From Nonomuraea helvata (lineage in GTDB: Bacteria; Actinomycetota; Actinomycetes; Streptosporangiales; Streptosporangiaceae), in contig NZ_BAAAXV010000009.1 in assembly GCF_039535785.1 (NCBI RefSeq), forward strand, positions 744,001 through 808,000: 64,000 nt of DNA. The letters run 5' to 3'. The notes beneath the pieces were generated by a model. That model saw nothing but the letters and a program-made list of their open reading frames with translations, did not search any database and was not told where the DNA came from. Positions 21,579 to 28,959 of the stretch are shown piece after piece (the first letter of the stretch is position 1; each line of letters opens with the position of its first letter). The translations under genes were made by a program, and so were the position numbers.

Positions 21579-22060
21579 TTGCCCGCATGCACCACCAACC
21601 CGCACGCCCTTGCGGGCATGATCGCCCGACTCAACGCTCCGGACTACGACCGGTGGGCCGCCCAGATCCGCGCCACCGGGGGCTGCCGCCAGCCCATCCA
21701 CCTGCGTGGCAAGGTCGAACACTACGATCGCGCGACCGGCCGGCTCCTGCACCGCTACACCACCCGCTACGAGCCCGACGGCGTCCTTCGCCTTCCCTGC
21801 AAGACCCGCCGCGCCTCCTGCTGCCCGGCCTGCGCCGAGATCTACCGCGCCGACACCTACCACCTCATCCGCGCCGGCCTGATCGGCGTCACGGGCGTGC
21901 CGGAAAGCGTCACCGCCCATCCCACACTGTCCATCACCCTCACCGCATCCAGCTTTGGAACGGTCCACATGCGACGTGAGAAGAACGGCAACGTCCTGCC
22001 CTGCCACGCCCGCCGCGACGCCGAAACCTGCCCACACGGGCGCATCATGTCCTGCACGGA
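21579..22060 (+). pseudogene. RepSA-like replication initiator, 3'-deleted
   Basis: From TTG 21579 (AAAGGAGG upstream) the frame gives MIARLNAPDYDRWAAQIRAT, LRLPCKTRRASCCPACAEIY, RADTYHLIRAGLIGVTGVPE and SITLTASSFGTVHMRREKNG, ending in DAETCPHGRIMSCTEP. The zinc motif CPACAEIYRADTYHL is diagnostic of the rolling-circle-like initiators of AICEs. Near 22060 the rep sequence stops and integrase C-terminal sequence begins in another frame. The frame itself runs on to 22205 as nonsense. About a third of a normal rep remains. Confidence 0.72.
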
Positions 22061-22141
22061 ACCCTGCGCGTCTACGCCCACGCCATCCACGAACAGGCAG
22101 CCACGGCGGCCGATGTCTTCGCCGAGGCTGTCGGCGGATAG
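22061..22141 (+). pseudogene. tyrosine integrase C-terminal tip
   Basis: The frame TLRVYAHAIHEQAATAADVF then AEAVGG-stop (TAG 22139) is the end of a phage-type integrase: TLRVYAH contains the catalytic Tyr, and A..(A)AD.FA.A(V/L) is the usual tail. All upstream catalytic residues (RHRH) are missing. It lies where int should be in an AICE, next to the tRNA attachment site. Confidence 0.68.
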
Positions 22142-22215
22142 CGGGGAGCCACCCGGGAGCCACCGTGTTAGCAAGGGTGTTAGCAAGATCTCGACATTGT
22201 CCTGACAAAGAGAAA

Positions 22216-22246
22216 GCCCCTGACGGCGTTATGCCTGTTCAGGGGC
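22216..22246 (-). terminator. hairpin between tRNA-Thr and AICE relic
   Basis: Stem GCCCCTGA / TCAGGGGC with a 15-base loop, 14 bases past the tRNA 3' end. It could end tRNA transcription (minus) or int transcription (plus). Confidence 0.5.
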
Positions 22247-22259
22247 CCTCTACTGCAGA

Positions 22260-22331
22260 GCCGACGAGGGGAATCGAACCCCTGACCTTCTGTTTACAAG
22301 ACAGATGCTCTGCCGATTGAGCTACGTCGGC
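22260..22331 (-). tRNA. tRNA-Thr (anticodon TGT)
   Basis: 72 bases folding as a full cloverleaf: acceptor GCCGACG/CGTCGGC, D arm GCTC...GAGC, anticodon stem TCTGT/ACAGA around CTTGTAA (anticodon TGT), T arm AGGGG TTCGATT CCCCT. No CCA is encoded. Its 3' end is a typical attB for AICE integrases, and the int relic lies just beyond it. Confidence 0.97.
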
Positions 22332-22351
22332 GCGGCCTACCAGTGTAGACG

Positions 22352-23314
22352 CTAGCGACGCCTGTGACGAGCGACTTCGTACAGCGCCACTCCAGCAGCC
22401 ACCCCCGCATTGAGGGACTCGGCCGCCGCCTGCATCGGAATGCGGGTCACCACGTCGCACTGCTCCCGGACCAGCCGTGAAAGCCCCTTGCCCTCGGAGC
22501 CCACGACCACCACCAGCGGCTCGGTCAGCAGGTCGACGTCCTGGATGTCCGTCTGGCCGGCGCCGTCGAGGCCGATCACGAACAGGCCCGCCTCGCGGTA
22601 TTCGCGCAGCGCCGCCGTCAGGTTGGCCGCTCGGGCCACGCGCAGGGTGGCGAGGGTGCCCGCGGAGGTCTTCCAGGCCCCGCCCGTCACGCCGGCCGAG
22701 CGGCGGGAGGGGACGAGGAGGCCGTGGGCGCCGAAAGCGGTGGCGGAGCGGGCGATGGCGCCGAGGTTGCGCGGGTCGGTGACCGAGTCGAGGGCGACGA
22801 TCAGGGGGACCTCGGCGGCGTCGTGCGCCAGCTGCACCAGGTCGGACGGGTGCGCGTAGTCGTAGGCGGGGATCTGGAGCGCGATGCCCTGGTGGACGGC
22901 GCCCTCCGTCAGGCGGTCGAGCTTGTCGCGGCTGACCTCCAGCAGCGCGATCCCGCGCTCCGCCGCGATCCTGATGGAGTCGCGTACGCGGTCGTCGTTG
23001 TCGATGCGCTGGGCGATGTAGAGCGCGCTGGACGGCACGCCCGCCTGCAGGGCCTCGAGCACCGGGTTGCGGCCGCCGATGTATTCGGGGGCGTCCTCGG
23101 AGCGCCTCTGCCGCACCGGTGCGGTACGCCGCGCACCCCCGTGCTCCTCGCGGGAGATGCGCTCGGCTCGGGCCTTGTCCTTGTACCAATGCCGCATTTC
23201 AGCAGGCGGGGTCGCACCCTTGCCCTCGAGCGACCGGCGCTTCTGCCCTCCGGTGCCCTTGGACGGGCCCTTCTTCTTTGCGGGCCTGCCCGATGCCCTA
23301 CCGCCTGCTGCCAT
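22352..23314 (-). CDS. rlmB: 23S rRNA (guanosine2251-2'-O)-methyltransferase RlmB
   Basis: 320 residues. The first 75 are a lysine/arginine-rich extension usual in actinobacteria. The substrate-binding domain begins EYIGGRNPVLEALQAGVPSS. The SPOUT domain shows motif 1 (IVALDSVTDPRNLGAIARSA), motif 2 (VVVVGSEGKGLSRLVREQCD) and motif 3 (IPMQAAAESLNAGVAAGVAL), forming the SAM-binding knot. It methylates G2251 in the ribosomal P loop. It follows cysS as in mycobacteria (Rv3579-Rv3580). Confidence 0.95.
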   Translation of the reverse strand: MAAGGRASGRPAKKKGPSKGTGGQKRRSLEGKGATPPAEMRHWYKDKARAERISREEHGGARRTAPVRQRRSEDAPEYIGGRNPVLEALQAGVPSSALYIAQRIDNDDRVRDSIRIAAERGIALLEVSRDKLDRLTEGAVHQGIALQIPAYDYAHPSDLVQLAHDAAEVPLIVALDSVTDPRNLGAIARSATAFGAHGLLVPSRRSAGVTGGAWKTSAGTLATLRVARAANLTAALREYREAGLFVIGLDGAGQTDIQDVDLLTEPLVVVVGSEGKGLSRLVREQCDVVTRIPMQAAAESLNAGVAAGVALYEVARHRRR

Positions 23315-23355
23315 GCCAACAAGGGTACTCGGGCCCAAGGGCACCGAATCCCACA

Positions 23356-24750
23356 CTAAGAGCGGGACAGCTCCCAGCGGGGGCCGTGCGGGGTGTCCTC
23401 CACCGTGATCCCCGCCGCCGCCAGCTGGTCCCTGATCGCGTCGGACGCGGCGTAGTCCTTGCGCTCCCTGGCCGCCTTGCGCTGCTCCAGCGCCACCGCC
23501 ACCAGCGCGTCCACCACCGGCGACAGGTCCGATCCGGCCCCGCGCCACTGCGGGGAGCGCGGGTCGAGGCCCAGGACGTCCAGCATGTTCTGGGTCTCGG
23601 CGAGCAGCCGGGCCACGGCCTCCTTGTCGCCCCGCGACAGCGCCACGTTGCCCTCGCGCACCACCTCGTGCACGACCGCGAGAGCCTGCGGCGTGCCGAG
23701 GTCGTCGTCGAGGGCGTCCACGAACGCCTGCGGAAGCGGCGCGTCCGCGTCGACGTCGTGGATGACCTCGGCGGCACGCGTCACGAAGCCCTCGATGCGC
23801 TGGTACGCCGCCGCGGCCTCCAGCAGGGCCTCCTCCGAGTAGTCGATGGAGGAGCGGTAGTGCGGCGCCGCCAGGTAGTAGCGCAGCTCCACCGGCCGCA
23901 CCTTCTGCACCATCTCGGGGATCAGCAGCGAGTTTCCGAGCGACTTGCTCATCTTCTCCGCGCCGATCTTGACCAGGCCGTTGTGCATCCAGTAGCGGGC
24001 GAAGCCGTCGCCCGCCGCCTGCGACTGCGTGATCTCGTTCTCGTGATGCGGGAAGATCAGGTCGAGCCCGCCCCCGTGGATGTCGAAGGTCGCGCCGAGG
24101 TATTTCGTCGCCATGGCCGAGCACTCCAGGTGCCAGCCGGGACGGCCCGGCCCCCAGGGAGTGGGCCAGGTCGGCTCGCCCGGCTTCTCCCCCTTCCACA
24201 GGGCGAAGTCGCGCGGGTCGCGCTTGCAGGACTCGTCGTCGGTGTCGGCCGCGGCGCGCATGTTCTCCAGCTTCTGGTTGGAGAGCGAGCCGTAGCGGTC
24301 GGCGTACGACTGGACGTCGAAGTAGACGTCACCGCCGGACGCGTACGCGTGGCCGCGCGCGATCAGCCGCTCCATCAGCGTGATCATCTCGGGCACGTGC
24401 CCCGTGGCCCGCGGCTCGACGGTCGGCGGGAGGCAGCCCAGCGTGTCGTACGCCCAGGTGAAGGCCCGCTGGTTGCGCTCGGCCACGACGAACCAGGGCA
24501 CGCCTTCCTCGGCCGCCACCCTGATGATCTTGTCGTCGATGTCTGTGACATTGCGGCAGAACGTCACGTCATAGCCGGAACGCGCTAGCCAGCGCCGGAG
24601 CACGTCGAAGTTCACACCTGAGCGGATGTGCCCGATGTGCGGAGGAGCCTGCACGGTCGCCCCACACAGGTAAATCGACGCCCGGCCGGCTTCGACCGGA
24701 ACGAATTCACGGATGGCGCGCGTACTGGTGTCGTAGATGTGCAGGCTCAC
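23356..24750 (-). CDS. cysS: cysteinyl-tRNA synthetase
   Basis: 464 residues, normal length. The zinc/cysteine-binding Cys29 is in YLCGATVQAPPHIGH, with the class I HIGH motif at residues 38-41. KMSKS is present around residue 270 (IGAEKMSKSLGNSLL). Other zinc ligands lie in WHLECSAM and FPHHENE. The C-terminal anticodon-binding domain ends RKDYAASDAIRDQLAAAGIT. It charges tRNA-Cys. With rlmB it forms the conserved ispF-cysS-rlmB neighbourhood, though here ispF is separated by 2 kb of other genes. It is distinct from the shorter MshC paralogue. Confidence 0.97.
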   Translation of the reverse strand: MSLHIYDTSTRAIREFVPVEAGRASIYLCGATVQAPPHIGHIRSGVNFDVLRRWLARSGYDVTFCRNVTDIDDKIIRVAAEEGVPWFVVAERNQRAFTWAYDTLGCLPPTVEPRATGHVPEMITLMERLIARGHAYASGGDVYFDVQSYADRYGSLSNQKLENMRAAADTDDESCKRDPRDFALWKGEKPGEPTWPTPWGPGRPGWHLECSAMATKYLGATFDIHGGGLDLIFPHHENEITQSQAAGDGFARYWMHNGLVKIGAEKMSKSLGNSLLIPEMVQKVRPVELRYYLAAPHYRSSIDYSEEALLEAAAAYQRIEGFVTRAAEVIHDVDADAPLPQAFVDALDDDLGTPQALAVVHEVVREGNVALSRGDKEAVARLLAETQNMLDVLGLDPRSPQWRGAGSDLSPVVDALVAVALEQRKAARERKDYAASDAIRDQLAAAGITVEDTPHGPRWELSRS

Positions 24751-24814
24751 GAAGGCTAGGCTAACGCCTCCGCGCCTTGGTCACGCCGATAAATACGGCC
24801 GTCACACCGATAAA

Positions 24815-25201
24815 TCAGCCCCGCAACGTGACCCTGTCCGGCGAGATCCGTACGATGAGCCGCTCTGTGCCCGGTTTGTCCTCCCATGGCAGCCCTCGAT
24901 ACTTCTGCGAGAGCTCCTGGATGAGCGAGCCTTCAGGGTCGTCAGCCATGGTCACGCGCCCGCGCACCTCGACATATCTGTACGGATTGTCCGGGTCGAT
25001 GACGAGCAGGCTCGCCCGGGCGTCGCGCTCGAAATTCCGCGGCTTCCTGCGCCCCTTCACGGTCGAGAACAGCACGTCGTCGCCGTCCGTACGTACCCAC
25101 ACCACGGTCGACTGCGGCCCACCGTCAGGGTTGATGCTGGTCACGGTCGCATAATTCGGTGCGTCCAGGAGTTTGCGCACTTCTTCCGACAGCTCGGCCA
25201 T
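24815..25201 (-). CDS. pyridoxamine 5'-phosphate oxidase-like (F420/FMN-dependent) protein
   Basis: 128 residues from ATG 25201 with AAGGGAG upstream. The split-barrel pattern is clear: YATVTSINPDGGPQSTVVWV, DDVLFSTVKGRRKPRNFERD, then YRYVEVRGRVTMADD. This matches the PPOX-class F420-dependent group common in actinobacteria, which reduces quinone-like or xenobiotic substrates. The longer start at 25231 has a weaker ribosome site. Cofactor (F420 or FMN) cannot be settled from sequence. Confidence 0.82.
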   Translation of the reverse strand: MAELSEEVRKLLDAPNYATVTSINPDGGPQSTVVWVRTDGDDVLFSTVKGRRKPRNFERDARASLLVIDPDNPYRYVEVRGRVTMADDPEGSLIQELSQKYRGLPWEDKPGTERLIVRISPDRVTLRG

Positions 25202-25254
25202 GTATCTCCCTTGATCGATCCTGGCCTCCATTCTTCTGTAGGCTCGAAACCGCC

Positions 25255-26188
25255 ATGGACGTGACTCCCCCCTCTACGCTCCGCCGCCTGGGCATCGCCC
25301 TGGCCGGGCTCGCGGTCGCCGCCCTCACCGGGGCCGCGTGCGCGCTTTCGTTCGACGACCTGCGCGCGCTGGCCATCACCGGCGAGGCCCGGCAGGACCT
25401 CGCCTTCCTCTATCCGGCGGCCTTCGACGCCCTCCTGGTGGTCGCGCTGATCGACGTGCTGCTGCTGCGCTCGGCCCGGCTGCTGGTACGCGTGCAGGCG
25501 GCCTCCGTGCTGGTCGTGCTCATCGCGGCGGCCGCGGCGGCGAATGTGGCGACGGCGATGCGGTTCGCGTTCGACGTGCGGCAGACGGCCGTCGGCGTGG
25601 CGCTGGCGCCCTGGATCATGCTGGCCGTGGCCCTGTGGCTCTGGCTGCTGCTGATCAAGCACGTGCAGTCGCATCGGACCGAGGTGGCCCCCACCGCGGT
25701 GGAGCAGGACATCGTTCCCTTCCCCGAGGACCGGACTGCGGACCGGCCCGTGGACCGGCCCGTGGACCGGCCCGCGGAGACGCCGCCACCACCGGTGCAA
25801 GAAACCCCAGAGGTCCCAGAGGTCCCCGAGGTCCCGGAGGTCGCGCATGTCGCGGAAGAGCCGATGGCGGCGCAGGTGACCGAGTGGCCCGTTCCGGACG
25901 AGGAGAAGCCGCGGCCGCGGCCCGTGCGCTGGGGCGACCGGGTCAAGCCGACCGACGTCCTGGTCCACCCGCGCAACGACGACAGAGACGCCGACACCCA
26001 GCCGCACCCCGTCGTGACGGACGACGTGCCCGATCCCGAGCACGGCCCCGAGCAGGCCGAGGCGGAAGAGCGGGACGACGCGTCAGAGGACACCGCCCCC
26101 CCACCCCGTGATCCACGACGACGGCCCGCCGGCACCCTCAGGGCGCCTGCGCAGCACCCCGCGACCGCCGGCGGACCCAGAAGACTGA
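25255..26188 (+). CDS. DUF2637 membrane protein with apparent C-terminal frameshift
   Basis: Starts ATG 25255. Four hydrophobic segments lie within residues 10-145 (ALAGLAVAALTGAACALSF; DALLVVALIDVLLLRSARLL; SVLVVLIAAAAAANVATAM; LAPWIMLAVALWLWLLLI), the DUF2637 arrangement. A long acidic, proline-rich tail follows, with tandem VDRP and EVPEVPEV repeats. The annotated frame would run to 26682 across a terminator and the next gene. Dropping one C from the seven-C run at 26096-26102 instead gives HPVIHDDGPPAPSGRLRSTP, then RPPADPED and a TGA at 26186, exactly before the terminator. So the true end is probably 26188. DUF2637 proteins are often linked to conjugative or sporulation genes; role unknown. 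Confidence 0.72.
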
Positions 26189-26189
26189 G

Positions 26190-26227
26190 AAAGGCCCGCC
26201 CGGGACGCATGTCCCGGGCGGGCCTTT
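26190..26227. terminator. bidirectional terminator between convergent genes
   Basis: Seventeen-base perfect stem (arms 26190-26206 and 26211-26227, starting AAAGGCCCGCCC and ending GGGCGGGCCTTT) with a four-base loop GCAT. A-rich on one side and T-rich on the other, it serves the DUF2637 gene and the convergent GlsB gene. Confidence 0.92.
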
Positions 26228-26244
26228 CTGTCCCGCTATCCCGC

Positions 26245-26514
26245 CTAGACCCTCGAGCCGCGTCGGAGTCCGGCCACCAGGCCGACGCCGACGATTGCGA
26301 GCACCACCTGCATCATCAGCTCGATCCAGTCGATGCCAGGCGTCGTCTCCACCCCGAGCACCTGCGCGAGCGCCGTGCCCAGCAGGGCTGCCACGATGCC
26401 GACGACGATGGTGAGGATCCACCCGATGGCCTGCCTACCCGGAAGCAGCAGACGACCGATTGCGCCAATCACGGCGCCAATCACGATGGCGCCAAGGATG
26501 GACTCGATTGTCAT
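26245..26514 (-). CDS. GlsB/YeaQ/YmgE-family stress membrane protein (copy 1)
   Basis: 89 residues, three hydrophobic segments. Glycine-rich small-xxx-small packing motifs (ILGAIVIGAVIGAIGRLLLP, GWILTIVVGIVAALLGTALA, then QVVLAIVGVGLVAGL) are typical of this transglycosylase-associated family. Members are induced by general stress in several bacteria. A near-perfect palindrome covers the ribosome site (26527-26559). The paralogue at 26612 lies immediately upstream on the same strand. Confidence 0.88.
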   Translation of the reverse strand: MTIESILGAIVIGAVIGAIGRLLLPGRQAIGWILTIVVGIVAALLGTALAQVLGVETTPGIDWIELMMQVVLAIVGVGLVAGLRRGSRV

Positions 26515-26526
26515 GACTCGAAACCT

Positions 26527-26559
26527 CCCCGCGAGAGTGAACGGTTCACTCTCACGGGG
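26527..26559 (-). promoter_or_regulatory. palindrome covering the ribosome site of GlsB copy 1
   Basis: Inverted repeat GAGAGTGAAC-G-GTTCACTCTC, extended by CCCC/GGGG on both sides (15 of 16 positions pair). On the transcript the 3' arm contains the GGGGAGG ribosome site about 8 bases before the ATG at 26514. It may be an RNA hairpin that hides the ribosome site or a DNA operator. Confidence 0.6.
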
Positions 26560-26611
26560 ATGTCGCTACCCGATCTACCGGGTTTATGCGTGGACTTGAA
26601 GAATGCGCAGG

Positions 26612-26899
26612 TCAGGTGGGTGTTCCGCGAGTACGGCCGGTGCGTCCCGGGCCCATGCGCGTCACGAGGAGCACGCCGATGACCGCCAGCACGAGCTGAA
26701 GTATGTGCTCGATCCAGTCGATCCCCCGCGTGTCGGCCACTCCGGTCGCCTGGGCGATCAGCGTGCCGAGCAGAGCGGCCACGATGCCGACGATGAGCGT
26801 CAGGCCGATGGACATGTTCTGCTTGCCAGGCACGATCAACCTGGCGAGGGCACCGACGATCGCGCCGATGACTACTGCGGAAACAATCGCTCCGATCAT
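26612..26899 (-). CDS. GlsB/YeaQ/YmgE-family stress membrane protein (copy 2)
   Basis: 95 residues. It shares the three-helix glycine-packed layout with copy 1 (GAIVSAVVIGAIVGALARLI, LTLIVGIVAALLGTLIA, then ILQLVLAVIGVLLVTRM) and has the same GIDWIE loop before helix 3, so the two are tandem paralogues. Its leader also contains CCCC...GGGGGG arms around a GTGAAC loop with an AGAC/GTCT inner stem just before the start, echoing the palindrome of copy 1. Confidence 0.88.
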   Translation of the reverse strand: MIGAIVSAVVIGAIVGALARLIVPGKQNMSIGLTLIVGIVAALLGTLIAQATGVADTRGIDWIEHILQLVLAVIGVLLVTRMGPGRTGRTRGTPT

Positions 26900-27020
26900 G
26901 TGTAGCTCCCCCCGAGACGTTCACATGTCTTGAGGGGCATCTACCCTCTGAGCAGGCAAGCAACCGGAAGAAGGCGGCGGCCCGTACCGCGCCAGTGACG
27001 AACCGCCGCCTCCGGATTCA

Positions 27021-27041
27021 GCGGGCCGCGCGACGGCCCGC
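27021..27041 (-). terminator. hairpin terminator after ispF
   Basis: Stem GCGGGCCG / CGGCCCGC with a five-base loop, about 40 bases beyond the ispF stop. Confidence 0.6.
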
Positions 27042-27082
27042 CGGGACACCCTCACGCATCCGTACGTAAAGACGCCCGGCGT

Positions 27083-27553
27083 TCAGGAAAGGTTGACTAC
27101 CAGGGCCGTCGCGAAGGCCGCGATGCCCTCTCCGCGCCCCGTCAGGCCGAGCCCGTCAGTGGTGGTGGCCGACACGCTCACGGGCGCGCCCACGGCCGCG
27201 CTGAGCGCCTTCTCGGCCTCCGTACGGCGCGGCGCGAGTTTGGGCCGGTTGCCGATCACCTGGATGGCCACATTGCCGATCTCGTAGCCTGCGGCGCGCA
27301 CCTGGCGCGCGGTCTCCTCCAGCAACGCGACGCCCGAGGCGCCCGCCCAACGTGGATCGGCGGTCCCGAACAACTGCCCGAGATCACCCAGACCGGCGGC
27401 GGACAGCAGCGCGTCGCACGCGGCGTGCGCGGCCGCGTCGCCGTCCGAATGCCCCTCGAGTCCGGTCTCGCCCGGCCAGTGCAGGCCGGCGAGGTTGAGC
27501 TCCCGCCCCGAGGCTCCTGAAGCGAACGGGTGGACGTCGACTCCGACGCCCAC
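27083..27553 (-). CDS. ispF: 2-C-methyl-D-erythritol 2,4-cyclodiphosphate synthase
   Basis: 156 residues. Metal ligands are seen in GVDVHPF (Asp and His) and LEGHSDGDAAAHAACDAL (His); the cytidine pocket and C-terminus show SVSATTTDGLGLTGRGEGIA. It catalyses the fifth step of the MEP isoprenoid pathway. Its start lies 17 bases after carD. Actinobacteria usually have ispD between carD and ispF, either as a separate gene or fused; no ispD is present here. Confidence 0.96.
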   Translation of the reverse strand: MGVGVDVHPFASGASGRELNLAGLHWPGETGLEGHSDGDAAAHAACDALLSAAGLGDLGQLFGTADPRWAGASGVALLEETARQVRAAGYEIGNVAIQVIGNRPKLAPRRTEAEKALSAAVGAPVSVSATTTDGLGLTGRGEGIAAFATALVVNLS

Positions 27554-27570
27554 CCGTGGAAGATGTGTGT

Positions 27571-28053
27571 TCAGGAGTTGAGAACCTCGTCGAGCAGGGC
27601 CTCAGCCTTGTCCTCGTTGGTCTTCTCCGCCAGGGCGAGCTCACTGACCAGGATCTGGCGTGCCTTGGCGAGCATGCGCTTCTCGCCCGCGGACAGACCG
27701 CGCTCACGGTCCCTCCGCCACAGGTCCCGAACCACCTCGGCGACCTTGTTCACATCGCCGGAGGCGAGCTTCTCCAGATTGGCCTTGTAGCGACGAGACC
27801 AGTTGGTGGGCTCTTCCGTGTGCGGCATTCGCAGGACATCGAAAACCCGCTCAAGGCCTTCCTGACCGACAACATCGCGCACACCGACGAGTTCTGCGTT
27901 TTCGGCTGGCACCTGGACGGTAAGGTCGCCCTTGTCGACCTTGAGCACCAGGTAGGTCTTTTCCTCACCCTTGATGGATCGCTTCGTGATTGCTTCGATC
28001 CGAGCAGCCCCATGGTGGGGGTAGACGACAGTGTCGCCGACCTGGAAAGTCAT
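27571..28053 (-). CDS. carD: CarD-family transcriptional regulator
   Basis: 160 residues from ATG 28053. The N-terminal RNA polymerase-binding Tudor-like domain is MTFQVGDTVVYPHHGAARIE, with YLVLKVDKGDLTVQVPAENA; the C-terminal helical DNA-binding part includes NWSRRYKANLEKLASGDVNK and a basic WRRDRERGLS, then KRMLAKARQIL. CarD stabilises the open promoter complex at rRNA and many other promoters and is essential in mycobacteria. Translation reads close to ispF, likely one transcript. Confidence 0.96.
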   Translation of the reverse strand: MTFQVGDTVVYPHHGAARIEAITKRSIKGEEKTYLVLKVDKGDLTVQVPAENAELVGVRDVVGQEGLERVFDVLRMPHTEEPTNWSRRYKANLEKLASGDVNKVAEVVRDLWRRDRERGLSAGEKRMLAKARQILVSELALAEKTNEDKAEALLDEVLNS

Positions 28054-28328
28054 GTGACAAGTACCCCTTCCGCTGTACTCCAGGGTACCACGCATCCACA
28101 GCCTCCCGGAACAGTGAAAACCTCATAACTGCAGGTCAAGGCCTCATATTAGGGCTTGACAACCGCTCAACTCTATGAATCGCATTTCCGGACATAGCGA
28201 ATGACCTGCAGGGGTGCGGATATGACCATGGATTGGGGTGGATATGGTGGGCGCTGCACATCACGCATGCGCGCCACCTCCGCATAGCGCATGCGCGAGC
28301 CCTCCGCAAGACCAAGGAGAACCCGCCC
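28054..28328. promoter_or_regulatory. divergent promoter region of carD and the LpqE-like lipoprotein gene
   Basis: 275 bases without a gene, the most AT-rich stretch nearby (28130-28200). A consensus-like TTGACA is at about 28157 on the plus strand and TAATAT lies on the minus strand beside it, but I could not pair either with a correctly spaced partner. The plus-strand gene has AAGGAG eight bases before its GTG. Confidence 0.4.
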
Positions 28329-28907
28329 GTGACCAGCCGTCGCTGGATTGTCGTAGCCGCCTTCTTGGCAGCCCCCGTGCTCGCGGGCTGCGGGGCTGGA
28401 TTCGACGCCAACACCAACAAGCCGTACGCGCCCAACGAGGCAGGGGTACTGATCCAGAACGGTGCTTACGGCACGCGCGGCATTCAGATTCCCCAGGCGT
28501 TCATCCTCGGCCCCGATTCCGGTGCGCAGCTCGCCTGGCGCGGCTCGGCCCCGATCTACCTGAACATCCTCAACACCGCGGGCGCCCCCGACACCCTCGA
28601 GGCGGTCAACGCGGGCAGCATGGGGACGGTGAAGGTCACGGCTCCGATCCAGCTCCCGAGCAACCAGCTGGTGAACACCGGCAAGCCCACCCCTCAGATC
28701 ATGCTCGAGGCGATCCCCAAGAGCCTCAGGGGCGGCGAGAGCATCAAGTTGGACCTCCAGTTCGCCAACGCCGGGATCGTGTCCCTGAACGTCCCTGTGG
28801 TCACGCGCAGCCGTGAGTTCAAGGACTACCCCGCGGCTCCCAACGCCACGCCGGCCGCCACCCCGTCGCCGACGCCTTCCGCCAGCGCTTCCGAAGAAGC
28901 CCACTGA
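28329..28907 (+). CDS. LpqE-like / PCuAC-like lipoprotein
   Basis: 192 residues. Signal peptide with lipobox LAGCG (Cys20 in AAPVLAGCGAG). The mature domain has beta-rich sequence with the PCuAC/LpqE feel: APIYLNILNTAGAPDTLEAV, MGTVKVTAPIQLP, then GGESIKLDLQFANAGIVSLN VPV. The C-terminus is a low-complexity Pro/Ala/Ser/Thr tail. It is anchored outside the membrane. In M. tuberculosis lpqE lies directly beside carD, and the same pairing here supports the name. The usual copper-binding H(M)x10Mx21HxM set is not evident. GTG 28329 is chosen for AAGGAG and the signal peptide. Confidence 0.82.
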   Translation: MTSRRWIVVAAFLAAPVLAGCGAGFDANTNKPYAPNEAGVLIQNGAYGTRGIQIPQAFILGPDSGAQLAWRGSAPIYLNILNTAGAPDTLEAVNAGSMGTVKVTAPIQLPSNQLVNTGKPTPQIMLEAIPKSLRGGESIKLDLQFANAGIVSLNVPVVTRSREFKDYPAAPNATPAATPSPTPSASASEEAH

Positions 28908-28913
28908 CACGCG

Positions 28914-28958
28914 AGAACCCTTGTTCCGGTACGCGATCCGTACCGGAACAAGGGTTCT
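28914..28958. terminator. bidirectional terminator between lipoprotein gene and regX3
   Basis: Twenty-base perfect stem (28914-28933 with 28939-28958; begins AGAACCCTTG, ends CAAGGGTTCT) and a five-base loop, followed by a T-containing tail. It lies between convergent genes. Confidence 0.95.
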
Positions 28959-28959
28959 C

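Larger units (their letters stand above)
21020..22259 (+). mobile_element. relic of an actinomycete integrative conjugative element (AICE) at tRNA-Thr
   Basis: Within 1.2 kb, in the order found in pSAM2-type elements, lie the 3' end of a small transfer-region gene, a 53-residue gene, a DnaJ-type zinc-ribbon gene, the 5' two thirds of a rep gene, and then directly the last 26 codons of a tyrosine integrase. The last faces tRNA-Thr(TGT) with its stop 118 bases from the tRNA 3' end. Transfer genes, xis and most of int are gone; a deletion joins rep to int near 22060. The second attachment-site copy was not found in the window. Confidence 0.7.

Noticed and set aside
22142..22190. Direct repeat GTGTTAGCAAG as an attachment-site duplication
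   Set aside because: It does not match the tRNA 3' end, is only 11 bases, and lies next to the integrase stop; more likely element-internal sequence.
22352..24199. 615-codon frame joining cysS antisense sequence to rlmB
   Set aside because: Residues upstream of the ATG at 23314 lie in a wrong frame of cysS; rlmB is complete from 23314.
25740..25860. Short tandem repeats (GGACCGGCCCGTGGACCG and GAGGTCCC-type units) as a CRISPR or VNTR array
   Set aside because: The repeats are in frame and encode VDRP and EVPEVP in the proline-rich tail; there are no spacers.
26189..26682. Extension of the DUF2637 frame to 26682
   Set aside because: It crosses a strong terminator and the opposite GlsB gene; a one-base shift at the C run gives a natural stop before the terminator.
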